From: Leptodactylus fallax | Taxonomy: Eukaryota; Chordata; Amphibia; Anura; Leptodactylidae | Direction: 5' to 3' | DNA: 64,000 bases | Assembly (NCBI GenBank): GCA_947044405.1 | Contig: CAMRHE010000028.1 | Location: 8,020,001-8,084,000 of the forward strand | Shown here: piece by piece, positions 1 to 13,700 of the stretch | Layout: each line of letters opens with the position of its first letter | Numbering within the stretch: position 1 is the stretch's first letter | Made by a program: the position numbers and the translations under genes | Notes under the pieces: model-generated | The model's input: only the letters and a program-made list of their open reading frames with translations | What the model was told of the DNA's origin: nothing | Databases searched by the model: none

Positions 1-2156
1 AAACCCTTTGATACCCCCTATTATTCAACATACACATCACACCCTGCATCTACTCTATATATTTACAGCAGCTTCAGAACCTTGCCATGTTATTAGCAGT
101 ACTGTGCAATAATTCTTTAGTTTAGTTTAAACTGTACAAAAAAAGGAAAAAAAAACAAACTATAGACCATGTCCACCTTTGCAACCATTTTTTTACTGCT
201 ACAATGCATCTAAAATAAAATAAATAAAGCAGCATTGCAGATCTTGATTAAAAAAATCTCCGACTGTACTACAGCTTGTAGATAGACTTATGTCTCCATG
301 GTAACAGACTACAACTCTGTGTAGTCAGATTCTGAATTCACACTCATTTACCTGTTACCTTTGTTTTAAAAGCATGGTTTTTTTTTTGGTTACCATGGAA
401 ATGAAAGTCTGCATAGGAACTGTAGACCGGATAAGGTAACATCTTTCTAATGAAGACTACCTGCACAACTGTTTTAATTTTTCATGTTCAGGTGCACAAC
501 ATGGCCCAGGATTGAATCTACGAGAGGTGTTTTATTCCCATTAAACCAGTAACAGCATCAGATAGGGGACTTAAACACATGTGGCATTGTGGCTGTGCAT
601 ACAGTTAACACCGCAGATAAAAATGAGCTGTCGGTGCCACTATGGCGATACCAAGCCCAGCAAGTGCTATGGCTTTCATCAGTATACCCTGTCCAACACC
701 TCCTCTGTGGTTTTTAGTAGTGACAAGGATAGTGACATGACAGTAAGCAAAATGCTGGAGCGGTCACCAAAGGTGAAGGTTTGGGCACAGATTACCAATG
801 AGAACCAGAGCACTTGCCAGGCTTGAGACCGCCCTGGAGGAACCTGCAAACATCTACAGATGCAATAACCGTCTGTTTTCTCTGCAATGCTAGCTATCTG
901 CAGCTGTAAAGGTATGTTTCCATGTGTTCAAGCGCCCAACCAGGTGCGGGTATTAGTTGAATAGGCATAAAACACCAGACATCCTCCCTTTAAAAGGAGT
1001 ACAGGATCAGAAAACATTGCAGATGGTTTCAAGAACTTAGTTATGCTTGATGGAGGATCTGACGGCCCAAATTCATGAAGATGTGGCATTATTGGAAACT
1101 ATCAAGATTCTGCTGAATACAAATCCATTATGTTATTAACCTAAAGGCGACCCACGGGCCGACTTCACCCCATTTAAGATTTCAATTTCTCAGTTAATGA
1201 CACCACATCCGCTGGTCGCATGGCTAAGTTGTAGTTCATTCATTTTAATAGGACTAAACTGTAGCAATGCCATGTGACCAATGGACCGAAGAAGAAAGCA
1301 GCCTTGTTATCTAATCCTGCGCAACCCCTTTAATCCCAAGTATTATAAAATTGTAGGCACATTATAAATACTGCACATCTGCCCATTTTAAAGACAATTG
1401 TACGAAATATGCGCGAGCAAGGCTAAACTCCATAATCCCCCAAATTACAGTAAAATTTCCTCCTAATCTGTGCTACTAATAAATTATTCAGATTTACACA
1501 AAAATAAAACTTAACTTCCTTCTGTTGTTACAGTAGCATTAGGAATAAAAAAAAAAAAAAATATATGACATGACACAACCCAAATATATATTCACATGCT
1601 GTAAAATTCCTTTAATCCAGCATTGGTAGGACCTGATTGGTGACGAAGTATCAAACTCTCATACAAAAGAATATACAACTCTGTAAGAATAAGCCTAAAA
1701 TAAAATAAACAAAAAATTCTCTTTAAAAAAAAATAAAATGATATATAATGTTTTTAATCAGAGGAATTCCTCATTTGGGTCTTCCTGGTCAGACTTCTTT
1801 CTGGTCAGACTTGTGGATTATCAAAAACTGGATTAATGGAATTTTACTAACAATGATAAATGTAACCAAAATATCTGCACCTCATGCTCACAAGTATTTC
1901 ATTGGTTGGAGCAGCATTTAGTGCTCCAGGACGGGCCTTCCTACTGTCGTTGAAGAATTCTCTCAAACTGAAGACACCAGGTAGCCCTAGTCTAATGGGC
2001 ACGGAGACCCCTAAATCATATGTGGCTCTAAACACAACCAAAAATAATTAAACTACAAAGCATAAGATTACAGACAAACCACAGCAGCCCTTACATATTA
2101 CTGTTCACACTACAAAAAGGTGAGGTGCAGTTATTTTGTTTCTGGGGGTCATGTCT
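1..2156. other. 3' flank of LY75, no gene recognised
   Basis: AT-rich DNA. Minus-strand AATAAA-type signals that could end the LY75 transcript occur near 533 and near 2217, but neither can be chosen from sequence. Around 285-425 a short inverted repeat with a tatgtctccatggtaacaga end resembles the element at 15270-15495. An 81-residue open frame at 581-826 matches nothing I know. CD302, which follows LY75 in mammals, was not found. Confidence 0.4.
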
Positions 2157-2164
2157 CTACATCC

Positions 2165-2864
2165 TAGGGCTGGGCGATTAATTGAAACTGAACATCAACC
2201 CGGATAACCGATGTGATTTTATTCATGTCGGTTATTTTGGTTCAGTTATTACAATAATTATGAGGTTCCATCTGCAGTTTAGTTCAGACTGAACCCATCC
2301 AAATCGGAACTGCTATTATTATACTGTGGATCTATTCAGATCCCAGAGTATAATGATCGGAGGCCCAGGGGAGGTGATCAAACATATAAATCACTATTAC
2401 TCACCTCTCCTGGGCTCTTACGCGACTCTATGCTGTCTTCGGCACTTCTGACTGATGTCAGGGACTACTGTACGCCTCATCTGGTCATGTGGTGTCGTGA
2501 CGTAGATACACACATCCCAACACTGAGTGACCCATGTGACCGCTGAGCCCCAATCAAAGGCCTCAGCGTTCCCTGACAGTCAGTCAGCAGGGAGCCATGC
2601 CAGAGCCCAGGAATGGAGAGTAACAGTGATTTTTATGTTTGCTCAACTCCCCTCGGCCTCTACTTATTATACTCTGGGGTCTGAAGAGACTGCAGCATAT
2701 AATAGCAGTTCCAGTTTGGCATGTTTGGAACCTCGCAAGGTTCGCCCAACACATAGTCATACTGTAAAAGTGGCATGGTTTAAAAGTGGAGTGACCTAAG
2801 TAATCCCCATTACTCGAAATCAAGGTAAAATTCCTGCGATTTTAATCAAAATCGCCCAGCCCTG
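2165..2864. mobile_element. hAT-type MITE with 8-bp target duplication
   Basis: The ends are inverted copies of CAGGGCTGGGCGAT (left end TAGGGCTGGG), and the element is flanked by the direct repeat ctacatcc at 2157-2164 and 2865-2872, the 8-bp duplication typical of hAT transposons. No transposase remains in its 700 bp. Its interior holds a module (TATACTCTGGGGTCTGAAGA and CCAGAGTATAATGATCGGAG) also found at 7870-8160, 13630-14290 and 48005-48250. Confidence 0.85.
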
Positions 2865-3056
2865 CTACATCCCTTAAATTTGTAACCAACTAAACCATAC
2901 AAATTAGAATTTCTTTTGTCAAACTATTCTCCAACTTAAAACTTACACAACACCAAAAAGTCATTCTAACAACAACCATAAAGTTTAAATTTGGCTTGAA
3001 AAAGAAAAAAAAAAAAAATATCAAGTATCCAAAAAAACATAGTTTTCAGTATCATA

Positions 3057-3371
3057 CAGGGCTGTGGAGTCTGAGTCAGGGCCACTATTGGGCAGAGTCG
3101 GAATCAGAAAAGAACCTAAAATAAAATGATTAATTATTTGAAATTAATTGTATAATTACTGTAGTATACAATTATACAATTGTATAATTGTTACATGTTG
3201 ACTGTCATAGGAATCAATCACTGGCAATTTACGTGAATTAGAAGATCTTTACTGCTTCTGAGTGGCCATGGTTGCCAGCCATTTATGATGGACTCAGAGC
3301 AGGAGTCGGACTGTGGTTTGGCCGACAGAGTCTTCGGCGGTTTGGTTTGGCCTACCGACTGCACAGCCCTG
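3057..3371. mobile_element. MITE with CAGGGCTGTGGAGTC ends
   Basis: Starts CAGGGCTGTGGAGTCTGAGT and ends with the inverse, CGACTGCACAGCCCTG. It is non-coding. It sits 134 bp beyond the LY75 stop codon, so it is probably transcribed as 3' UTR. Related copies lie at about 18365-18955, 36010-36251, 46358-47199 and 58291-58505. No clear target duplication was seen here. Confidence 0.75.
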
Positions 3372-3504
3372 GTTCTGTAGTAGTCTTCGGATCTGTTGAA
3401 GAACAGACTAAATAAAATAACAACAAAACACAACCATAAAAAAGCTAAAAAGAAACTTTTCCAATTGTGCAAAATAAAATGCAAGTAAAATGTTTGCAAC
3501 AGTC

Positions 3505-3668
3505 CTAAGAATAATCGATCATGGACTCCATCTGATCCTCTGCGCGCCTGTACCGAACTGAAGAGGAGAAAGGATTTCTCTTTTTGTACAGATAGACAAG
3601 ACCGCCGATGGTGATCACGAGGATCAGGGATACTGCAAATGCGATTGCAGCTCCTGCACCACTGGATC
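3505..3668 (-). CDS. LY75: LY75 exon 34: transmembrane helix, cytoplasmic tail, stop
   Basis: Encodes AAIAFAVSLILVITIGGLVY, a 20-plus residue membrane helix, a KKR stop-transfer cluster and a 26-residue tail ending in TAG. The tail has NPFSSSVRYRRAEDQMES. It resembles the FSSVRY coated-pit signal of mammalian LY75 with one extra serine. The EDE acidic triplet known there for late-endosome routing reads EDQ here. This exon is the strongest single argument for LY75 over its paralogues. Confidence 0.95.
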
Positions 3669-4671
3669 CTAGGACGAGGAACACATAGAATTAGTAGGTT
3701 AATAAGCACCCCTCATGTCTCACTGGTCCCACCATAAGAAAGGCTTTACAATGCATCAATTGACGCTTGTGATTTGCAGCAACTTTTGCTAATTTAGGGA
3801 CAACTAATCTGAGCCTACCCCTCTATTCTATGAAAAAAAAAATGTAATAGGATTTTTTTTTTTTTTAAAGATTTGTCTGACCCATTCAAGTGCGGTGTCT
3901 GGTATTGTAGGCAACCCAGTTTTTTTTTTTTTTAATAAAAATTCACTCGTGAACTTTTTTTTGCATCTGAAAGGGTTAAAATTTATGTGCAACTTAATAT
4001 ATGTCCATTGTGGTCAGAGCTTTGCTTTTGAGACATACAGCTCCACAATGCTGCCTTGACAGATTTTTTTTGTTGCAAATTTTGATTTTTTTTTTTTAAA
4101 CAAAGCCAAGAATGGCTACAAGGAATGGGAAATATATATTAAGCTAAAATATACAACAAAAAAAAGCTGCTTTTCCGCAATGTGGAGCTTCAGCCTAAAA
4201 GATCACATGTAGGCTGTCTACAATATCCAGTATAGGGGGCATTTAGGAGCTCGCCCAATTTATACATCAAACTTATAATAAACTAGAATGAAGTAAGCGC
4301 CAAAGCCTCCTCTAGGTCTTGTATCTATGTCTATTTAGGGGTTTTGGAGCTCTGTGTCAGATCAACAATGACCATGATACAAATATACAAAATCTAGACC
4401 TGATACAACATAATAATACAAGGCGAACATTCACTTAGATTCTACAAAAAATGCACTGCATGCTTCTGTCACAGAATCCAAACATGCCCTCCAAAGCAGA
4501 TGTGAATACAGAAATACTTCTACTGCAATTTTGTTTTTTTTTTTTGGAACAAAAAAATGTAAAGACTTGATAAAGCAAAGTTGCAAATGTAAAAAAAAAA
4601 AAAAAAAATTATAATAAAAAAATAAATAAATAAATAAATATATATATATATATATATACACATACACACAC

Positions 4672-4717
<46 letters not shown>

Positions 4718-7700
4718 TGTATATATTATATATATACACACACACACACACAGTGTATAAATAAATAAATAAAATGTAGCAAAATAAAACAAAAGAAATA
4801 CAAATTGCTGTAATCTCGAGAAAACTTACTGAGAGGTGATTTGCAGACGACTCTCCCTTGTCCTGGTGCACATGGTACTTTACTCCATGTTCCGGCCTGG
4901 GGCAGTAGTATAACACATGGGCCTGTTCTAGCATTCTGTGGAGACCCCCAGTTTGTATACTTCAGAGGGGAGCCATCAAGCCACACTGACTTCTCACCTG
5001 GAATATAGGAGGTATGTACTGTATCAATCCGGGTCACCAAAGTCTGGAGTCATTTACCGAGATTACACTCAGTTACACCTTTCCCTGCCCCACAAGAGCT
5101 TGCAATCTAAAGGGGTTTTCCAACCAACAATGCTGAAGAATGCGACTGCTGGGAGCTGCAGTAATGACAAAAACGGATCCCTCCCAAGTCTGGCAACTGT
5201 ATGAATGGAGTGCTAGTGCACAAGCGTGTTCACCACTCCATTCACTTTTACGGTTTTGTATGTAAACAAAAAGCGGCAGCTCCAGGGGCGTCCAGCAAAG
5301 TTAATGACAAGATAAAGAAAAGTAGGGCAAATGGACATCACAAAGGGAACTCCTATACTAGCCAGTGGCCACAGCAGAAATAATTCCCGACTGGATGGAA
5401 TGTCCCTAGCTAAAAAAATCCACCATTTACCAATTGAGCCAGGAGTGGCCCCTGCGGTGATCAGCCAATTGCCCCTGGGGGCTGCTTTTTGAAAAGAGTT
5501 TGTCTCTGATAATACAATCCCCCAACTAAATTCAGACCATATAGTTGTATTTTTAATCTTATGTATTGAATTTTTCCATTTTTTAATTTTATAATTTTCC
5601 TTAATAAAATAACGTGTACTGGTGCATTAACTAATACTTTGCTTCAAGATTTGCGTCTTTCATTTTACTGACATTTCACAAAAAAATCTATTCTCTGTAC
5701 TTTATACCATGAAAAAATGCCCTTAGAAAGGTTTTCCACTTCTTTTCTTCTCATCCCCTAGAGAGGTTTAAAATAACAAACATTATATACTCATCGGTCC
5801 ATTCAGTCGTGGATCCAGCAGGGAGTCTCCTCCATTCGGGTCCCTGGTCTTTGTTTACCTTCTATCGGCACATGAGCGTGTCAGCCAGACACTGAGCAGT
5901 GATACTGTGCTCTACTGAAGCATCAGCACTCACAATGGACGGGCTATTGCAGACAAAAAAGGATAGCGCTACTTCCTTTCTGTAGATCACTTACCAGCTT
6001 TGCTGTATAGACAGGGACTTGATGAGCAGAGTCATCTCATTATCATTAAAGGGTGGGAGAGAAGAATGCATCTACTATACTGCTAGAGGCCTACATAGGC
6101 AAGATTAGCAATACTACACACAAGTATATCCATATGCATATCCCCACAGAATAATTATTTCTACAGACTTTACAGCTTTCATTATCATATTTCCTTTCCT
6201 TCTAAATCTTACCAGTCCAGGTGGAATTTACTCCAAGCCAAATTCTGCTGGTAACATATGGATCAGTCTTCAGATATTTGCTAACAAAGGTATTTTCTTC
6301 TTCATCATTTATAGTCAGCAACGAAGCGGTGGGATCTGTAATAAGAAATAAGAATGCAGTTTTCTTAAAGGATCGGTCACCAGAACCCAGTCCTGCAGAT
6401 AGATAGCTCAGGGTGACCTGAATTAAACAATGTTTTCTCCTTGTGAATTGCTACCTCCATTGCTAAGATATCGCTGTTTTTGTCAATAAGCAAATTAGCT
6501 CTTGGGAGCAACGACAACATCATCATTACTCCCAATAGATCATTTGCATATTTACAAGAAAAGTGATATCTCGGCAATGGAGGTAGCAATTCACAGGGAG
6601 AAAACATTGTTTAATTCAGGTCACCCTAAGCTATCTATCTGCAGGGCTGGGGTGATATGCTGGTTCTGGTGATCCTAACCTATCTATCTGCGGGGCTGGG
6701 GTGATATGCTGGTTCTGGTGACCCTAACCTATCTATCTGCAGGGCTGGGGTGATATGCTGGTTCTGGTGACACTAACCTATCTATCTGCAGGGCTGGGGT
6801 GATATGCTGGTTCTGGTGACACTAACCTATCTATCTGCAGGGCTGGGGTGATATGCTGGTTCTGGTGACACTAACCTATCTATCTGCAGGGCTGAGGTGA
6901 TATGCTGGTTCTGGTGACACTAACCTATCTATCTGCAGGGTTGGGGTGATCTGCTGGTTCTGGTGACACTAACCTATCTATCTGCGGGGCTGGGGTGATA
7001 TGCTGGTTCTGGTGACACTAACCTATCTATCTGCAGGGCTGGGGTTATATGCTGGTTCTGGTGACACTAACCTATCTATCTGCAGGGCTGGGGTGATATG
7101 CTGGTTCTGGTGACACTAACCTATCTATCTGCAGGGCTGAGGTGATATGCTGGTTCTGGTGACACTAACCTATCTATCTGCAGGGCTGGGGTGATATGCT
7201 GGTTCTGGTGACACTAACCTATCTATCTGCAGGGCTGGGGTGATATGCTGGTTCTGGTGACACTAACCTATCTATCTGCGGGGCTGGGGTGATATGCTGG
7301 TTCTGGTGACACTAACCTTTAAACTGCCACATTAGGTTCTAATACACACTTAATATATTCTGTACATATATCATATTGGCATATAAAACTGATGACGTAC
7401 CCACAGTCTGACACATTTTGTTGGCTTCCACATTGTTATATACAGAGTAGTTGTAAATTTTTACATCAAAACCATAGCAGAAATCCTTGTGCCGGACCCA
7501 GCTGCCCGTGCCCGGTGTTTTGGGACACAGCTCATCTTCATTGGTAAGTTTTAACTGCGCTGGAAAACAAAGGAGTCACGTAAAAAACCCATACAAAATT
7601 ACAGTCTATTATTGACTGTTATTATTTACTTCCCATAAACCTCTTCATAGGTGATAAATGTAAGATTGCTGGGGAGGTGACTACAGGAACGGCGTCCCAA

Positions 7701-10700
7701 ATTCCCTTTTTTGGGACAGACAAAGCGCTGCACTCAGCTTGCTCTGTAGGTTCCATTGCACTGAGTGGAGTGATGTATACTACCCCTTCATTCACACAGA
7801 TGACTCAGGGACCACCATTTTAATATTCAGTGAGGGTCCTATTTGTTGAATCTTTAGCGATTAGAGATGAGCAAACTGAGGCCCCATCACAGGTCTCAGC
7901 GGTTCCCTGGGGCCCATGAGGTCACTAAGGAGGCCAGAGGACAGTGCAAGAGAAAACCAGATGTTGCATTGGAGCCCCAGGGAGGTGATGAAAGGTAGAA
8001 GTGTTTGTTTTTTTTTCTCCACCTCCCCCTCCATTATTATATCCTGGGGTCTGAAGAGACCCCAGAGTTCCCAAATAGCACTTGTGTTTCAAACCAAAAC
8101 GTGTGAATATTCACAAAATAAAAATCTTGCTAGAATAACCCATCATTACCAGTGATCTCGCATTTTATCACAACAATACATTTTTGAACAACCTGACCAC
8201 TAGAGGGCAGTGCTTTATATACAATTTTTTAGCTATGAAATAAATAAAGCACAAAGAGCGTTCACGATAAGAACATCTGAGTGGAGAGTAAAGAAATTCC
8301 ATACAGCGGTATGATATAACTTACCTGCAGAATAATTTTTATAACATATTGCGCCATTTAGCGGCTGACTGCAGTTCTGTATATTCCAGACTCCTTTAGT
8401 ATCCAGGAATGTGCAGTTTCCGAGCTGGAGCTTCTTTTTGAAGTAGTTTGTTGCATAGCCGATGTCTGTCCCATCCGACCACTCCATATTGGTTTCCTAT
8501 TAGCCAAATGTATTTAAAGTGAGAATTCCAAAAAGTTTTTAAAAGCACTCACTTATTTTTTTTAAACATCAGGCCAGGCTAACACCAATGTATAAAACAA
8601 TCACCAAAGACAATATTTGGTGTGACCTTTGCTCTTTGCCTTCTTTTCGGTACAGACAGTTTTTGGCAGAACTGGGCAGGGAGGCTGTTCCCGCCGCCAT
8701 CTTGGAGAACTAAGCACAGATATTCTGTGGATGTTGCTTGCTCCAATCCTTCTGTCTCTTCATGTCATCCCAGACAGACTGGATGATGATGAGATCAGGG
8801 CTATATCTGTGGGGGCCGGATCATCACTTCCAGGACTCCTCCCCCAAAGGGCAAAGGTCACACCAAATATTGAGGGCATTTACATTTCTCTTTTCTTTAT
8901 TCACTTCATAACACAAGCTATTAACCCTTCTATTTCTGAAAGCATTCTTACTGTGCAGCATTTTGTCCCCACACCTGCTTAAACAGCACATGCAGGGATT
9001 GACTGATGGTCGCGTTGACCTCATTTTCAGAAGTGCTTCTTGCGGTGACATCTGAACACTTACATCATTATTCCACAGTCCAATCCACAGTGGAAATCCA
9101 TCGTGCCTGACAATATACTCCAGGAACAATTGCTGGTGCTCACTGTGCACGCTGGCCAGGTGGCCGCCATTCTTCTTGCATTCCTTCACTGCGTCAATCC
9201 ACGACAGCTGATTTTTTAGCACAAAGTACGTCGAATTTGAGTAGGGCATAGCTGTTGGCATTGGCAAAACGTAATCGCTATTGGATCCTAAAAAGAAACG
9301 TTACAGGTTAGTCTGAGTTTATCGCAGGTCGCAATACACAAGCCTATGCCTAAGCCTCATGTCAAAATCCAACAGCTTGATCCTCATCTCCTGTCAAGGG
9401 AGAATCAGGAGGCCCCAATACACATCAGATGGTCAGCTTGTTGACAAGACATGACAATTTTAGCAGCTCAGTACCCCCTAGTCAATAAAATGACAAAGTT
9501 TGCAGAATTTTTTGGAGTCAGTGGCTCCAACTGCAGCAGGCTCTGGGCATGGCGCTTTTTCCGGCATTTATTCCCATAGGCCTCTCTATAGGACTTCAAA
9601 AATGGCACCCAAAAAGAAAAAGCAAACAAAATACTCTGCATGATTTAAACGTAACAAAATTAAAAAATGCCACCAAAAACCTTAGAAAGTTACTATGAAA
9701 AATAAAATTCATGGCGTTTTTACAAGGGTTTAGAAAATGCTGAAGAAATAAAACGGGAGGCGATTTATCACATTTGGCATGATCATCGCTGGTCTCGATG
9801 TTCCCTGCACCTTCCCTTCAACATAACTGAAGTGCATCCTCCGATAGTCCTGACATCTAGTGGGATTAGATATCAGTCATCAACTACGCCAAAAAACTGG
9901 CGGTCGAGGGCCCCAGCCACACCCATTTTCAGAATATTCCAATGTCCGTGTTGAAAAAGTTGCGAACACCTGGTTTGCAATTTTTTTCCCGCACTATAAA
10001 AGTGGTGTGTGCATGTGTGTGGAGGGGGGACAGATCTCCCCCATTGTGTGTAAAAAGGCCGCATGGAGATTGTCCGTACCCCATAGAGACATGGTATGTA
10101 TCCCTCTCCTCCCCCTACCTATTCTTCCTCATTATGCGATATCCTTGAAGGGTTTCCATCAGTTATCTCTCTACAGTAAAAAAAAAATGATAGGAGTTAC
10201 CTTTTTCGATTTTGCAGGCCACAATAGAGTGTTGCTGAAGGTAAACCAGCTGTAAATCTTTAGGATTAGAATAAATATCCCAAAATCCATCAGTTCTCAT
10301 AGCTGCGTAGAAGTTGTTATCTGTCACGTTTGGTCGTCCCTCTCTCCAATTAGAGTATCGTACATAGGTCTCATCATGCCAGCGGAAACCACTGACTGGA
10401 AAATGAACAACAATTTGGGTTAGGAGGTCATTTAACATGGAATTAAACATGTAAAGAAAAATTTGTTTTTGGGTCCACTAGAGGGAGCATGATATAGCAA
10501 ATGTACTATATTGACTTCTGACACCCCACCAATCAGCTATGTAGTGCACAGCGCCACATATAGTGTAGTGGCCATGCCTGCTTACTACAGCACAATCCAT
10601 ATTAAGTGACTGAGATAGATCTGCAATAACCAGGCATGGCCACTGCACAGTGTACACTATGTACTGAGCCTGGGTCTGGTGCATGGTGGACCCTGCAATC

Positions 10701-13700
10701 AGCTGATCGGTGAGGGTGGCAGGGTGACAGACCGTCACCGATCTGCTATTCATGATCTTTAAAGGGATTTTTCCAAGACTTTTTAATTGATGACCTATCC
10801 TTAGGACAGGTCATCAATTGAAGATAAGTGGGGAACCAACATCCAGAGCCCCCATGGATCAGCTTCCTGAGTGCCACTTCCGCTTTACAGGCTATGTGAC
10901 GTCATGTTCATAGGTCACATGACCTGATCACAGCTCAGTCCTGTATAAGTGAATGGACTAAGCTCTGATACAAAGCACAGCCGCTGTACAAATGTAGGTT
11001 GCTGTGCTTGGTATGGATAGGTCAATTATTTAGCCTGCAAAACATTTCTAGGCCCAGGCCCCCATGTTGCGTTGGCCGCGTTTTACAGTACCTGCAAAAT
11101 GTTCTGGCTAATCCCATCCACACATTGCAGAAAAAAATCTGCCGCGGAAATGCTGCAATTTCAAAAAAACGTGCGTTTTTATAAATCGTAGCATGTCAAT
11201 TATACCTACAGAAGAGCTGGAGGTTTCCGTATAGGTATAATAGGGATAATAGGGACTGAAAGTCTGCAGAGGAAAACTCTGTGGACTTTCAGTGAAAAGC
11301 TCTGCAGTAAAAAAACGTAATGCTTTTCCGACGCAGTCTTTCCGGCAGCGCTTTTTCACTGCGGCTCGCTACATGGGGTCTTAGCCTAAAAGACAAAAGT
11401 AGGAAGCAGATGTCCGAATTGATCATTTTTATCTTTTCATATTGTTCTGGACGGTTTCTTCTAAATAATGACTTTTTTATATGTATGCACAGGACTTTAT
11501 GATACTTTTGGCAAACATTGGAAATTAACCTGTCGGTGACTGACCTTACTACAATTTTGATAATGCCAATATGCAAATAAGTCGAAAGATCAAGACTTAC
11601 CACTGCTATCATAGACAAGTCCCAACCAAACCCATCTGGCCAGGTCAGCATATGGCTGGAGATAATTGAAGACAAATGAATTCTCGTCCTCGTCTCTGAT
11701 GCTCAGGACGTAGGCGTCTGGATCTGCAAGACAGAGCACTTGGTCAGCAGGATAATAAGTCAATAACTGATTTCTATTCCAGGATCACTGCAAGAGCTGA
11801 AAGACATTAAAACCCCCCTTCTAGATACATACGTAGAGCATGACAGATATATTTCGATCCTCCTGTCAACCATCTTTTATGTGTTAACAGAAAAGCATAG
11901 CAGCTATTTCTGTACGGAATCCATACGGTGTCCTGAATCCTGTGCGGGCACTCTATGTGGTTGTCGGACGTCTTATTTGCAGGCTTTTCTGTAAAATGTT
12001 TGTAAAAAAGAATAAGTATTGGGGGTGCAAAAAGGCAGAAGAATATCCCATTAGTATTCAGCGTAAATGCATATGTAAAAGACAATGTAAAGGAGAGGTC
12101 ATAGTTATTGCCAGTCATAAAGTAACCTATATTTACTGGCCCTCCTGGTCAACACTTCCAGCTCTAGTTCTCCCTGTTGGGATTTGCCTATCACTGGCCT
12201 CAGTGGTATACAGCAAGATACTGATTGGCTACAGCAGAGATCTGTGTATACGGATATGTCCCTGCTGCAACCATGTATACAATTCAGAATGGGGAAGATC
12301 AGAGGTGATCACTGGAAAAGGCGGCCAAGAGGACCGGTAACCATAGCTTGCTTTTTATTTTCAATCAATCCCTGCATCTGCCCTAAGATTGTAATAACTT
12401 GAACAACCCCTTAAAGGAGTTGTCCTGTTATGGACACTTATCCCCTATCCCACAGGACAGTGGATAAGTGTCTGATCCCTGAGGGGCACGATCGCCAGCC
12501 CCCATAATTATGTATGTAAAATAGAATAAAAAATGTACATTCAGAAAATAAATACAGGTTAGTAAAATGTTTTAGTAAAAAAATAGGAAATATATTCTTG
12601 TTAAGATCAGTAGGGTCTTTATTACAATCAGATAGGATTTACCCCTCCTACACGAAACAAGGCAAAAACTTACCTGGAGGAACATAACAAACTGCCCCGG
12701 GTAGCTTTATGTCACAGCTCTCTGTTTTCCATGTCCCATCCAAGGCAATGTAAGTGCAATCCTCCTCTTGACTTTCTTCTGACCATCGATTCAGACTGAC
12801 CGGGCTCCCGTCTTGCCATCTGTAGTGGATTCCATCCTGGTATAACGTAACATGTTAGCAACTTGTATTCATTACAGTATGTAAAAAACATTCTAAATAA
12901 AGAAATAAAACCCAAAAACTTACATCACGGCTGGAGAGTCCTATCCACATGGGCTGAGCCACTTGACTAACAGTGACTGTGATGTAGGAGAGCTGGTGCT
13001 GACCCGTTATACTGACCAGCGTCATGTTATAGATTTTACATTCAGACAAAGCTTCATACCAGGTCATATTTTTTTTAATGAATTTATATTTCCGATCTTC
13101 GTACTCTTCTGAAATCACAATCTGTCCAGGCGTGCTATGGTTACCTGGAAAAATAGAAAAAAAAAATTCTAAAATAGATAAAATCCTTCCTATAGGGCGA
13201 CTTTGGCCCATAAAATATAAACTGGATGCTGGCCATATTTCCAACACTGAAGAAGAACCCAGATTCTGAGAATGATCTGTGACGCGAGGAGTCCCTATCT
13301 GCTCCCTGGACTACAGGCCTGTACCCAAAAACAAGGTTACAGTATGGGACAGGAGCTCCTTAGCATCATGGATGACTATGATGCTGAGAGCCCGGGTCCC
13401 GACTTTGTGTTTGGTCCAAAAATATGGCTAAAAACAGGTCCACATTTCCACCCATGTGGAGTCAGCCATTCAAGATGGCCTGTCAAATGCACAAGTCTCT
13501 TATCATTACCCTACATGCAGCCCATAGACAGTATGGACTCGCAACCTCAACATCTACTAATGTACACACCAGGGTGCCACAACATAACCTGTGAAATAAC
13601 CCATATATATATGCTTCTACCCTAACACAGTCCTTCTCACTAGAGAACAAACCGGTTCGGATTGAACCAGATTCAACCGAAAATTTTCCAAATGTCTCTT

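Noticed and set aside
581..826. 81-residue open frame with several cysteines
   Set aside because: No similarity to a known domain, no splice or promoter support, and it is antisense to the LY75 3' flank.
6368..7318. Possible CRISPR-like array (regular 49-bp period)
   Set aside because: There are no unique spacers: the whole unit repeats. The context is a vertebrate intron and the array grows from a MITE end.
8629..8982. 117-residue plus-strand open frame
   Set aside because: It lies over a MITE with exact inverted ends and has no protein similarity.
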